64,000 bases of DNA from VXNE01 sp965248075 (GCA_965248075.1 CBDFIL010000001.1:62001-126000), one strand, 5' to 3'. Counted from the stretch's first letter, positions 1-8,165 are shown. Translations and numbers: made by a program. Notes: generated by a model from the sequence alone, not told the origin.

Positions 1-1
1 G

Positions 2-331
2 ATCATGGTCGGCGGCGAGGACGGCAACCCGAATGCCGTCCCGATCGACCTGCAGCCCGGCGACTGCGCCGTCTGGCCTGGCAGCACCTGGCACGGCTCC
101 TTCATCCGCCAGGTCCCCGGCATCCGCATCAACCTGGCCACGTACTTCTGCCGCCAGTACGTCGTGACGCAGGAGCGATATGCCGAACACGTACCCCAGG
201 AGGTCCTCGACCGCCACTCGAACGACCCACGGCTCCTGCGCCTGCTCGGGCAGAGCCAGTCCTACGGCTGGGGATCGGAAGGACCGGACCTCACGAAGTT
301 CGTGGAGATGCCGCGGGGGCAGTTCGACTAG
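2..331 (+). CDS. Phytanoyl-CoA dioxygenase (PhyH) family protein, 3' end
   Basis: Only the C-terminal ~110 residues lie in the window; the frame is open to the left edge, so the true start is outside. The segment PGDCAVWPGSTWHGSF contains the distal iron-binding His of the Fe(II)/2-oxoglutarate-dependent PhyH fold, and the following Arg (in RINLATYF) fits the 2-oxoglutarate carboxylate-binding position. The family hydroxylates acyl-CoAs or diverse small molecules; the substrate cannot be inferred from this fragment. It ends with TAG and is followed by a non-coding stretch, so it is the last gene of its unit. Confidence 0.75.
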   Translation: MMVGGEDGNPNAVPIDLQPGDCAVWPGSTWHGSFIRQVPGIRINLATYFCRQYVVTQERYAEHVPQEVLDRHSNDPRLLRLLGQSQSYGWGSEGPDLTKFVEMPRGQFD

Positions 332-642
332 GAGTTTTCGCAGCAGGTTCCGGCGCGCTGACGCGCAGGGAACAGATTCCGTCCCGTGCCGAATCAGCCG
401 CGAGCGGATTTGTTCCATGTAACTGCGACATACATCATAAGCAATTGAAATTAATGTGAAAACATTCTGTTTAGGGTTGGTAGTTCACACATCCAATCAC
501 CTTCCGAGTCGGGGCTGGCTTCGGCGAACGAACGCTGCGACTTCGCGACCCTTTCTGGAACGAACTGGCGCGACCTCGCGTCTTTGAGGTGGTCTAACGA
601 CAGCTGCGCGAAAGGGGTCAGTCGGACCTGTGGAGTCTTTAG
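332..642. other. Non-coding stretch, AT-rich patch
   Basis: No supportable gene. Bases about 415-480 are clearly more AT-rich than the surroundings and could hold a promoter or the edge of acquired DNA. The overlapping short reading frames on both strands have no family resemblance. Confidence 0.4.
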
Positions 643-778
643 CATATTCTGGCGGTCTCCGTGATAGACATCGGCCGGCATGGTGCCGACCCGGCTTGCT
701 GGGGTTCGGTGTGAAGGACGAGCGCCCGTCCCCGACAGAAAATCTAAACTTGCGATCAAGACAAGGGATCGCCCCTTC
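643..778 (+). repeat. Structured repeat copy A (possible mobile ncRNA)
   Basis: This stretch aligns with 2112-2225. The first 32 bases agree at 25 positions, then both copies have a hairpin built on CCGA..CCCGG / GGGG.TCGG, a block close to ACGAGNGCCCG, and a final GGGATCGCCCC. The differences preserve pairing in the hairpin, which suggests an RNA rather than a protein. The layout recalls HEARO/omega-RNA elements, but no IscB-like gene is next to it. The identification is tentative. Confidence 0.35.
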
Positions 779-818
779 ATGGCTGGATGCGGAGCAGGAC
801 AGCGTCACCGAGAAACCG

Positions 819-1085
819 CTAACGGCCCTGGGGACGCGGCAGCAGGTACTCGATCACGAGCGAAGCGCCCTTGCCCTTCGGCGGGGAGGCGAGAATCGCG
901 TCGGCTCCGCCGAGCATCTCTGCGTACATGACGTCGCAGCAGACTGGCATGCGGTGGTCCGGGCCGGGATAGCCCCCGACGATGCGGTGCAGGTCGCCGG
1001 CGCGCACGACGATGGTGTCCCGCCCGGCCTTTGCGCCATCGCCGAAGAGCCGTGCCAATGCTACGCGGAAATCGTCTGACGTCAT
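819..1085 (-). CDS. Small conserved hypothetical protein (about 88 aa)
   Basis: The start is placed at the internal ATG giving MTSDDFRVALARLFGDG, because the upstream extension looks like non-coding DNA. The product is a small soluble protein with motifs such as DLHRIVGGYP, HRMPVCCDVMYAEM and SPPKGKGASL, and no signal peptide or membrane segment. The composition looks like a real conserved protein of unknown function. The SPPKGKG and RMPVCCD segments could bind nucleic acid or a metal, but that is a guess. It stands alone, facing leftward toward the repeat at 643-778. Confidence 0.5.
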   Translation of the reverse strand: MTSDDFRVALARLFGDGAKAGRDTIVVRAGDLHRIVGGYPGPDHRMPVCCDVMYAEMLGGADAILASPPKGKGASLVIEYLLPRPQGR

Positions 1086-1346
1086 GGGTGCTGCCGGGTC
1101 CGGATGCTTTAATCGTGGCGCGAGACGCACGGGGTTGCAAGCAAGCGCTCAGCGAGGCGGAAAGGGAGGCGTAGTGCAACTGAAATTGGAGGTGATGGTG
1201 GAGGAAGTGGGACGGCGGGCGGCCCGTGATGACGGGCGAGACGGCGGCCGGCAGATACCTGCACCCCTGCAAGGTGGGCGGTCAGGAGCGCGAGGGTCCG
1301 GCTTGGCCCTTGGGAGTCCCGGGCCGGTGAATTGCATCCTAATTAA
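1086..1346. other. Intergenic region before the island boundary
   Basis: No gene is supported. The stretch separates the leftward small gene from the candidate left attachment site and the rightward resolvase. Confidence 0.4.
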
Positions 1347-1360
1347 CTGTTTGATAAGGG
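1340..1360 (+). other. Candidate left attachment site of the genomic island
   Basis: An AT-rich patch contains GTTTGATAA (1349-1357). The same nine bases occur in the same orientation at 13105-13113 (bases 13104-13112 counted from the G), inside a perfect inverted repeat just upstream of the integrase gene. The two copies would bracket the resolvase, TIR operon, HEPN gene and integrase. The match is short, so this is a hypothesis. Confidence 0.3.
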
Positions 1361-1475
1361 TGTTTTTCTGGCGCGGTCGTTGCGCGCAGGTTAGGATCGG
1401 TGCGTTTTTGTTGCCGGTGGCCCTGTGCTTGGCAGCCGGCGCTGGACAGGATTCGAGGACGACTGGAATAGGCCA

Positions 1476-2066
1476 ATGATGATCGGCTACGCGCGCGTCT
1501 CCACCGAGGACCAGAAGCTCGACCTGCAGCGGCAGGCGCTGCAGACGGCCGGTTGCGAGCGCATCTTCGAGGACACGGCCGGCGGCGCGGCCGAGCGCCC
1601 CGCCCTGCGCGAGGCGCTGGCCCAGCTCCGTGCCGGCGACACGCTGGTGGTGTGGCGCCTCGACCGGCGGGGCCGGTCGCTCAAGGACCTCATCGCCCAC
1701 GCGGAGCCCCTGCGCACGCAGGGCGTCGGACTGCGCAGCCTGAAAGAGGCTATCGACACCGACTCCAGCACCGGCCAGCTCGTGTTCCATATTTTCGGCG
1801 CGCTGGCGGAATTCGAGCGGGCGCTGATCCGGGAACGCACGCGCGCCGGCCTGGCCGCCGCTCGCGCCCGCGGGCGCGTCGGCGGACGCCGCAAACGGCT
1901 CGGCGAGGAACAACGCCGCCACCCGGTCGAGCTCTACCGGTCGCGGCAGCGCACCGTCAAGGAGATCTGCTCGCTCGTGGGCGTCTCCCGCTCGACGCTG
2001 TACGCCTACGTCGACGAGTTCGCGGAAGGTGGTGGAGCCGCCGCTTCGGTCCCCGCCAGCCGTTGA
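1476..2066 (+). CDS. Serine recombinase (resolvase/invertase family)
   Basis: The protein is about 196 aa, usual for Tn3-type resolvases and Hin-type invertases. The N-terminus MMIGYARVSTEDQ carries the catalytic Ser of the ARVS motif; VVWRLDRRGRSLKDL holds the conserved arginines; the E helix region ALAEFERALIRERTRAG links to a C-terminal helix-turn-helix (RTVKEICSLVGVSRSTLYAY). Two adjacent ATGs (1476, 1479) are possible starts. It catalyses site-specific recombination through a 5' phosphoserine intermediate. No transposase of the Tn3 type is adjacent, so it may serve the surrounding island or a lost transposon. Confidence 0.9.
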   Translation: MMIGYARVSTEDQKLDLQRQALQTAGCERIFEDTAGGAAERPALREALAQLRAGDTLVVWRLDRRGRSLKDLIAHAEPLRTQGVGLRSLKEAIDTDSSTGQLVFHIFGALAEFERALIRERTRAGLAAARARGRVGGRRKRLGEEQRRHPVELYRSRQRTVKEICSLVGVSRSTLYAYVDEFAEGGGAAASVPASR

Positions 2067-2111
2067 CCCTTTGATGCGAGGGCGGTCGAGCGGATCTGCA
2101 GAGCGTATGTG

Positions 2112-2225
2112 GCATCCTCTGGTGGACTCCGCGATAGGGATCGACGCCCGCCAGGGCCGAGACCCGGTACTCCGGGGCTCGGTGCGTGGCACGAGAGCCC
2201 GGCCCCCGAAGGGGGATCGCCCCGC
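2112..2225 (+). repeat. Structured repeat copy B (possible mobile ncRNA)
   Basis: This is the partner of the repeat at 643-778, 46 bases after the resolvase stop. Its hairpin is better formed: CCGAG-A-CCCGG, loop TACT, CCGGG-G-CTCGG, followed by GCACGAGAGCCCGG and AAGGGGGATCGCCCC. Alternative explanations are a transposon end or a res-like recombination site for the neighbouring resolvase; the compensatory changes in the stem favour a folded RNA or DNA hairpin. Confidence 0.38.
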
Positions 2226-2300
2226 CCCAGGAGACGCTTCCGGGGCGGTCCGCTCCAGATTGACACCGGATGCCTCCGCCGCTATTTTGCCCGGAGTAAC

Positions 2301-2365
2301 CACGCTTCGGCGTGCTACCCGACCCCATGTGGGCGGCGGACCCTATGGCCACCATCGGTGGCCAT
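2301..2365 (+). promoter_or_regulatory. Two hairpins upstream of the TIR/SLOG operon
   Basis: CACGC-TTCG-GCGTG (2301-2314) is a UUCG-tetraloop stem. ATGGCCACC-ATC-GGTGGCCAT (2345-2365) is a perfect 9-bp inverted repeat. Both lie about 300 bases before the first gene of the operon, in a gene-free stretch. The second could be an operator or an RNA stem; the leader is unusually long for this window. Confidence 0.3.
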
Positions 2366-2648
2366 GGCTTTATCTGGGACCTGCGATTTGCAGCGTTGCT
2401 TCATCGACGAAGCCGGGGACCTGCCGAAATCGAGGTGAGGCAGGGGCGCACCAGGCGTTATTTCAGGACTAAACCGGACGAACACGGCGGCAACAATCTG
2501 GGCGAACTACCGGACCCCTGAGTCCGGGTGGGACAAAAGGGGAAACGCGGCCAGTGGGCACGTCTCCCGAACGCCCTGGAGCAGGGTCGGGCGTTGACGC
2601 GCTTAAGGCCGCTGTTGACGAGGTGACATACAAAGGAGGGCACAAGGC
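2366..2648. other. Leader region of the defence-like operon
   Basis: No gene is supported. The region ends in a strong ribosome-binding site, GGAGG, 10 bases before the ATG at 2649. Confidence 0.4.
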
Positions 2649-3827
2649 ATGACAGCGAGGACTTTGGTCTTTAGCTTCGACGGAACGGGAAACGAACCGA
2701 CTGACGCGGAGGGATTCGAGCACGACGAGAGCATCAGCAACGTCTTGAAGCTGCATGTGCTCATGGGGGGCGGATTGAACGGAGAGGATGAAACGGAGAC
2801 GAAGACCCCGCAAGACGAGGAGCAGCGGACGTACTACTACAACGGCATCGGCACACGGGAGGACGGCGAAGACATACCGCTAGTGGGATGGCTCGTCTCG
2901 AAAGTGACCGGCCTGGTCAACAGCGCCTTGGCTCCGAGATGGGGCGATGCGCGACGCATCCTGAAGGAGGCGATGGGCGATTTCGACAGCGCCAAGCCTA
3001 AGCCGCAGGATCGGATCGTGGTGTTCGGATTCAGCCGCGGCGCGGCGCTGGCGAGGAAGTTCGCGAGCATGGTGTTGGAAGAGAACAAGGAGCTGGAGGT
3101 CGCGTTCCTGGGCGTGTTCGACACGGTAGCGGCGATGGACGGCATCCACCGACGGGGCGAGACGATCAGCAGCGACGTGGTCTTCGAGGACGGCACCGTG
3201 AATTCGAAGGTGAAGCGGGCGGTGCATATCCTATCGCTTGACGAGGATCGGGTGGCGTTCGAGCCGACACAGATGAACCGCGATCCGGATGACGAGGAAC
3301 GGATCCACGAGATCTGGTTTCCGGGCGTGCACAGCGACATAGGCGGCGGCTACTGGCACGACGGGCTGGCGGATGTCGCGCTGACCTACATGATCGACCA
3401 GTGCAAGGCGCAGTTGAAAAAACGCATCTCCATAGCGACGTCGAGCGCACAGAGGATCGGCGAGGTGCTGGAGTCGCAAGGCGACGTATTGCGCATGCTC
3501 GACGTCGACGACATCCTCATCCATCCCAACGTAACAGGCATGGCCCATGCGCACACCGAGGGTCTTGGCAAGCTGTATAGCAAGCAAGTCCGCAGGGTGT
3601 GCGTGCGGCAAGACGACAAGGCGCTCTCGAGTACGGATTTCCCGCCCTTGGTGCACCATTCGGTAAAGGCCCGATTCGACTTGGTTCCGGAGTATCGGCC
3701 GCCCGCGCTTCGGGGACTGGATTTCGAGGTACTGCCTTTGAATGGCAAGCGGAAGAAGGTTCGAGGAATCGCGGGATTACGCGAAATGGAGGATGCCCGG
3801 GACCGGGAGGAGAAGACCACGGGGTAG
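2649..3827 (+). CDS. DUF2235 (Tle1-like) alpha/beta hydrolase
   Basis: This 392-aa protein matches the DUF2235 family, whose best-known members are Tle1 phospholipase effectors of type VI secretion. Visible marks are FSFDGTGNE near the N-terminus, the nucleophile elbow GFSRGAA (Ser about residue 129) and FPGVHSDIGGGYWHDG, which supplies the conserved Asp/His region. There is no signal peptide and no secretion adaptor domain, so a cytoplasmic role is likely. It opens an operon with two TIR proteins and a SLOG protein (58 bases to the next start). By analogy it may hydrolyse membrane lipid or another ester when the system fires. The family is firm; the role as an immune effector is inference. 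Confidence 0.85.
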   Translation: MTARTLVFSFDGTGNEPTDAEGFEHDESISNVLKLHVLMGGGLNGEDETETKTPQDEEQRTYYYNGIGTREDGEDIPLVGWLVSKVTGLVNSALAPRWGDARRILKEAMGDFDSAKPKPQDRIVVFGFSRGAALARKFASMVLEENKELEVAFLGVFDTVAAMDGIHRRGETISSDVVFEDGTVNSKVKRAVHILSLDEDRVAFEPTQMNRDPDDEERIHEIWFPGVHSDIGGGYWHDGLADVALTYMIDQCKAQLKKRISIATSSAQRIGEVLESQGDVLRMLDVDDILIHPNVTGMAHAHTEGLGKLYSKQVRRVCVRQDDKALSSTDFPPLVHHSVKARFDLVPEYRPPALRGLDFEVLPLNGKRKKVRGIAGLREMEDARDREEKTTG

Positions 3828-4090
3828 GACGGCTGGAGGCCGAGTCCATCGACTAGAGGGTGGCGGGAAAGGAAGGAGACAGGGAGTGGCAACGACGAGA
3901 CACAAGGTCTTCGTGAGCTTCCATGAGAAGGACCGGAAGTACAGGAAGCTGTTCGCGGAGCACATGGGCGCCGACGTTGTCGACAAGTCGGTCGGGGACG
4001 GGGACATAGACCCGGAGTTGAAGGTCGACACGACGCGCGGGAAGATCCGCGACGAGTTCATTGCCGATGCGACGGTGGCGGTGGTCCTAG

Positions 4091-5845
4091 CCCGCATTTC
4101 TCACCAAGGGGGTTGAACAAAGGCCGCGTTCTGGGCGTAAATGTATGTTGGAACAAGCATTTACGGACACCGGAGACGCGGCCTTATGGGAACGGAGTGT
4201 AGCGCATCGCAACTGAAGTTTGGAGGTCTTGGAAAGCGCGCGGTGGTGGGTGTTTTCGATGGCGGCGAGATTGCGACGGACGGCGGCGGGCTGGCGTTGC
4301 GGGAGTTGGAGGAACGGGTCGGGATACTGAAGCGTCTGGGTGAGTGTTTTTCGGACCACCGCGATCCACGGCGCATCGAGCATCGCGTGGAGACGTTGGT
4401 GAAGCAGCGCGTGCTGGGCATCTGTCTGGGGTACGAGGATCTGAACGATCACGACGAGTTGTGCCGAGACCGGCTGCTGGCGCTGCTGTGCGATTGCGAG
4501 GATGTGGTGGGCGCACGTCGCCAGCGGGAGACGGACCGCGGCAAGCCGCTGGCTGGCAAGAGCACGCTGAACCGGTTGGAACTGACGCTGGCGGCGGACG
4601 CCGCGGCGCATCGCTACAAGAAGATCGTGGCGGACATGGCGGCGATGGACGGGTTGCTGGTGGAGACGTTCCTGGAGGCGCACGAGACGCCGCCGGCGCG
4701 CATTGTGCTGGATGTCGACGCCACCGACGACACCTTGCACGGTATGCAGGAAGGGCGCCATTTCCACGGTCATTACGACAGCTACTGCTACCTGCCGCTC
4801 TATGTCTTCTGCGGCGAGCACCTGCTGTGCGCGCGGCTGCGCTCGGCGTCGGTCGACGGCGCGGCGGGCACGGTTGCGGAACTCGACCGGATCGTCGCGT
4901 CGATCCGCGCGCGCTGGCCGGCGACGCGCGTCGTGGTGCGCGGCGACGGCGGCTTTTGCCGCGAGGACCTCATGGCGTGGTGCGAGGCGTGCGGCGTGGA
5001 TTACGTACTCGGGCTGCCGGTCAACCCGCGCTTGACGGGCATGGTCGCGGCGACGCTGTACGAGACGCGCGTCATGGCCGAAATGACGGGCGAGACGACG
5101 CGGCGCTTCGACGCGCTGCGCTACGCGGCGCGCAGTTGGTCGCGGTCGCGGCGCGTGGTGGCGCGCGTGGAGCACTCCGCGCTCGGCCCCAACCCGCGCT
5201 TCGTGGTGACCAACATCGCGACCGAGGCGATGGACGAACAGACCCTGTACGAGAAGCTCTACTGTGCGCGCGGCGACATGGAGAACCGCATCAAGGAACA
5301 GCAACTCGACCTGTTCGCCGACCGTACCAGCACGGCCACGATGCACGCCAACCAACTGCGCCTGTACTTCGCCTCGTTCGCCTATGTGCTGATGCAGACG
5401 CTGCGTCGCGTCGGACTCGCCGGAACGCGGCTGGCCAAGGCGCAGTGCGGCACGATTCGCGACAAGCTGCTCAAGGTCGGCGTGCGGGTGCGCGTCAGCG
5501 TGCGCCGCATCAAGTTGTCCTTCTCCGAGTCCTGGCCGCGCGCCGCACTGTTCCGACAGATTCTGTACAACCTCCAGGCCATGCCATTGCGTTGTTGACG
5601 CAACGCTCGGTTCTCCGACTTTTCGCCGCCACTGGCATCTCGCCAGCGGTTGTACCTGTCCGGCAACCTTGGCGGCGCCCAGGTCAGCACCCCAATGACC
5701 CTTGGCGCCACCCGAATTCCCCTTTTTTCGCCCCTTTGCACGCCAACCCACCGGCTGTGAACGCAATATCACGAATTCCCCATACATTCGCCGTCCGTTC
5801 CGGCGTCGTTCGGGCATCATTCGTCGCATTGGTGAGAAATGCGGG
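4091..5845 (+). mobile_element. IS1380-family insertion sequence, copy 1 (1,755 bp)
   Basis: The element begins CCCGCATTTCTCACCAA and ends with the inverted TTGGTGAGAAATGCGGG. It is flanked by CTAG at 4087-4090 and 5846-5849, a 4-bp target duplication usual for the IS1380 family. It carries one transposase gene and about 245 bases of non-coding DNA at its right end. Comparison with copy 2 (8265-10019, opposite orientation) shows a single visible base change within the transposase gene, so both are recent. Confidence 0.95.
4186..5598 (+). CDS. IS1380-family transposase (copy 1)
   Basis: The product is about 470 aa from the preferred ATG (MGTECSASQLKFGG); an upstream in-frame ATG at 4141 would add 15 residues. 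Family marks are IVLDVDATDDTLHG, EGRHFHGHYDSYCYLPLYV, VVVRGDGGFCRE and MENRIKEQQLDLFADRTS, which together give the DDE catalytic residues of IS1380 transposases. It moves the element by cut-and-paste. The very long reading frames on the opposite strand are GC-driven artefacts. Confidence 0.93.
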   Translation: MGTECSASQLKFGGLGKRAVVGVFDGGEIATDGGGLALRELEERVGILKRLGECFSDHRDPRRIEHRVETLVKQRVLGICLGYEDLNDHDELCRDRLLALLCDCEDVVGARRQRETDRGKPLAGKSTLNRLELTLAADAAAHRYKKIVADMAAMDGLLVETFLEAHETPPARIVLDVDATDDTLHGMQEGRHFHGHYDSYCYLPLYVFCGEHLLCARLRSASVDGAAGTVAELDRIVASIRARWPATRVVVRGDGGFCREDLMAWCEACGVDYVLGLPVNPRLTGMVAATLYETRVMAEMTGETTRRFDALRYAARSWSRSRRVVARVEHSALGPNPRFVVTNIATEAMDEQTLYEKLYCARGDMENRIKEQQLDLFADRTSTATMHANQLRLYFASFAYVLMQTLRRVGLAGTRLAKAQCGTIRDKLLKVGVRVRVSVRRIKLSFSESWPRAALFRQILYNLQAMPLRC

Positions 5846-6256
5846 CTAGTGGGCCGGTGCACATGGCAGCGCAAGTACGTCGACTGGGAGATTGGTTCTA
5901 GTCTGAGGGATACGCGCAAAAACTCGAGATGCGGCCTGATCGGGATCTGGTTGCCTACGCATCCCGATTTCGGAAAGCCCGATTACTGGAAGTCCTTGAT
6001 CCCGCCGCGCCTAGCCGACAATGTGGGGGGGACCGGCGCGTTCGCCAGGGTGTACGACTGGCCGGATCCGTGGAGCACGGCGACGGTGCGTCGCTGGATC
6101 CACGCAGCGTTCGGTCGGCGTGATACTGTGGTTCCGGACAATTCGCGGAAGCAGTTCGTGCGCAATCGCGCCGGTCCATGCGCGAATGGCTGGACGGACT
6201 AGAACTGCCGGGAACGGGACGGCAGGTTTGTCGGCTACGGAGGCGGGAGCGGGGTA

Positions 6257-7357
6257 ATGGCGATCGCAACACCGTTACAGATTGTGGTGAGTCGCGACGG
6301 GGACGACCGGCGCACGGAAGTCTACGTAGACACGCTGAGGGTGGCGTTCGAGGGCAGCGCGGAAGCGGCGAGTTCGCCGAGCGCCTATTTGGCGGACGCC
6401 GTGGACCTTGGGGTCCGGGTGTTGGAACCGGCGACGGACATCGACGAAGCGGAGATCGGAGCGTTGGTGGGCGGTGCGCAGGAGACGGTGGTCGTCGTGA
6501 TCGGGGACGAATCGGAGCAGAGCGCGGCGCTTGAGGCTGTCGTGGGGCCGGAGCGCATGGTGCGGGTGGAGTCGCCAACAGCAGGTGCGGGCGCCGTTCA
6601 GGCTGCGCGCCGCGGTTCGGAGGAGTACGCGTTTGCGCCTGTGGTGACGACGTTGCGGACGATGGAGCGAGCGCGCGGCGTGTTGGCCGCGCGGATTGCT
6701 CGGAAGGTGGAGGGCACTTCGACGGGCGTGTTGAAGTTGTTCATCAGTCACGCGAAGACGGACGGTGTGGCGATGGCGAGGTCGCTGATCGGCGTGCTCC
6801 GCCAACTCCAGGAGGCGGACCCGGCCGGCGGCGGATTCCAGTATTTCTACGATGCGGAACACATCCCTCCGGGTACAGTGTGGCGGGAGGTGTTGGAGGC
6901 TCAGGCGAGCGGATCGGTGCTGATCGCGCTGCGCACGGAGGCGTACGAGAGCCGGTACTGGTGCCGTCGGGAGTTCCTGTTGGCGGAGTCGAACGGGATG
7001 CCGATTATTGTGGTGGATTTGCGGCGGGAGCAGTACCACGGCAGCGCGCTGCTTCCGTTCGAGGTCGCGCCGAGCGTTCGGGTGCACGACGGCAACCTGA
7101 TCAGGGTGGTCCTTCACGCGATGGCGTCGCACCTGCGGGCGTTGCGTGTGGTAAGCGGAGCGGCGCCGGCCGTGAAGGTGCTTCCGCATCGGCCCTCGGT
7201 GTATTCATTGGCGGGTGCGTGTCGGGCGAGTGCCGGGTTGGAGCAGATAGCCCATCCGGCACCCAGGGTGCCGGACGCTTATGACAGGGCTGTTCAGCCG
7301 ATCTTGAGATCGGCGGGAGGTGCTGCGAAACTCCTGACGTTCGACGAACTGGAGTAG
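6257..7357 (+). CDS. TIR-domain protein with uncharacterised N-terminal domain
   Basis: This 366-aa protein has a clear TIR domain at about residues 158-260: LKLFISHAKTDG, FQYFYDAEHIPPG, then ESRYWCRREFLLAE, where Glu239 fits the NADase glutamate after the WC motif. Residues 1-150 form a separate domain with alternating beta strands and helices that I do not recognise. The C-terminal 80 residues are also unassigned. TIR domains of this kind cleave NAD+ to ADP-ribose or to cyclic ADP-ribose signals. It follows the ThsB-like gene by 54 bases and precedes the SLOG gene by 4 bases, so co-expression is likely; the IS upstream may have altered its transcription. Confidence 0.85.
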   Translation: MAIATPLQIVVSRDGDDRRTEVYVDTLRVAFEGSAEAASSPSAYLADAVDLGVRVLEPATDIDEAEIGALVGGAQETVVVVIGDESEQSAALEAVVGPERMVRVESPTAGAGAVQAARRGSEEYAFAPVVTTLRTMERARGVLAARIARKVEGTSTGVLKLFISHAKTDGVAMARSLIGVLRQLQEADPAGGGFQYFYDAEHIPPGTVWREVLEAQASGSVLIALRTEAYESRYWCRREFLLAESNGMPIIVVDLRREQYHGSALLPFEVAPSVRVHDGNLIRVVLHAMASHLRALRVVSGAAPAVKVLPHRPSVYSLAGACRASAGLEQIAHPAPRVPDAYDRAVQPILRSAGGAAKLLTFDELE

Positions 7358-7361
7358 TGAG

Positions 7362-8165
7362 ATGTGGTCCATGGGCATTTCGGTCTCGCCGTCGGCGGAG
7401 GCGGAAAGACTCGGATACGACGAGCGCCAGATCAACCGGATGGTGATTCGGATGGCGCAGTACTTTCTCGACCGCGACATGCGGATCATCTTCGGCCACG
7501 ACTGGCGCGAGGACGGCGTGATGCGGGCCGTGGCGGATTTCGCCGCCGTGGTGGCGGGACGCGCCGAAGAGCTTGTGGAGCCCGAAGAGGATTTGCATGG
7601 GTTGGAGGAGACGACGGACGTGTGGGTAGCGCGCATGGTCAATGTGGTACCGGCAAGCCGGGACGAGTTGAGCGGCGCGGCGCTGGAGGCGGAAAGGGAC
7701 AGCGGGGGTGCGTTGAGCGTGATAGCGGCTGGCGACCTGACGTCCGAAGTCTGGGATCACTGGGGTTCGGAGATGAAGGCGCGCGGATGGGTCACGACGG
7801 GTGGCAGAGGGGGCGAGCTGACCCGGCTCAGGCACTGTTTGACTATGATGCTGTCCCCCGGCTGCCGCGTGTGTCTGGGCGGTCGCACGGAGGGTTACCA
7901 GGGCCGGGAACCCGGCGTTATGGAAGAGGCGCGGCTGGCTCTGACGTACCGGAAGCCTCTCTACCTGATGGGCGGATTCGGGGGCGCGACCCGGTTGTTC
8001 GGGGCGGCGCCGGAGCATGGCGGAGAGCCGTACTGGGACGCAAACAACGGGTTGAGCGGGGAAGAGAAGCGCGAGCTGTTCGAGACTACGGATGTGGAGG
8101 GGGCACTTGGACTGATCTCGCGTGGTATCGAGGTCCAGGGACAGAGTAGGCAATACTCGTCGTGA
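7362..8165 (+). CDS. SLOG-family (Rossmannoid nucleotide-binding) protein
   Basis: This 267-aa protein starts 4 bases after the TIR gene. Glycine-rich Rossmann-type elements fit the SLOG/LOG superfamily: GISVSPSAEAERLGYDE at the N-terminus, IIFGHDWREDGVMRAVADFA, and later CLGGRTEGYQGREPGVMEEA and PLYLMGGFGG. SLOG domains bind nucleotide-derived ligands, and in Thoeris ThsA the SLOG domain senses the cyclic ADP-ribose signal made by the TIR partner. Here it has no fused SIR2 or membrane effector, so it could act as sensor, regulator or ligand-cleaving enzyme. Family fairly sure, role inferred from the operon. Confidence 0.75.
   Translation: MWSMGISVSPSAEAERLGYDERQINRMVIRMAQYFLDRDMRIIFGHDWREDGVMRAVADFAAVVAGRAEELVEPEEDLHGLEETTDVWVARMVNVVPASRDELSGAALEAERDSGGALSVIAAGDLTSEVWDHWGSEMKARGWVTTGGRGGELTRLRHCLTMMLSPGCRVCLGGRTEGYQGREPGVMEEARLALTYRKPLYLMGGFGGATRLFGAAPEHGGEPYWDANNGLSGEEKRELFETTDVEGALGLISRGIEVQGQSRQYSS

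Larger units (their letters stand above)
3886..6202 (+). pseudogene. ThsB-like TIR protein (DUF1863 type), split by IS1380-family insertion
   Basis: The two coding pieces are 3886-4090 and 5846-6202. The start is GTG after a strong GGAAGGAG; the N-terminal part reads KVFVSFHEKDRKYRKLF, then DKSVGDGDID and KIRDEFIADATVAVVL. The right part continues WQRKYVDWEIGSSLRD and GLIGIWLPTHPDF. These are marks of the TIR-like family that includes Thoeris ThsB, where the Glu in the DWE motif is the NADase residue. Removing the IS and one CTAG joins the pieces in frame (…VVLVGRCTWQRK…) into about 185 aa. The left fragment alone lacks the catalytic Glu and stops inside the IS at about 4116, so the gene is presently broken. 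Confidence 0.85.

Noticed and set aside
451..808. Two overlapping leftward frames of about 100 codons
   Set aside because: They overlap each other and the structured repeat, and their products look random.
1476..2066. Resolvase as part of a Tn3 transposon or IS607
   Set aside because: No Tn3 transposase, no 38-bp Tn3-type ends and no TnpB gene are nearby.
4087..5919. Very long reading frames opposite to and out of frame with both IS1380 transposases (up to about 610 codons)
   Set aside because: They mirror the transposase gene in GC-rich codons, are duplicated only because the IS is, and consist of low-complexity Arg/Ala/His-rich sequence with no family resemblance.
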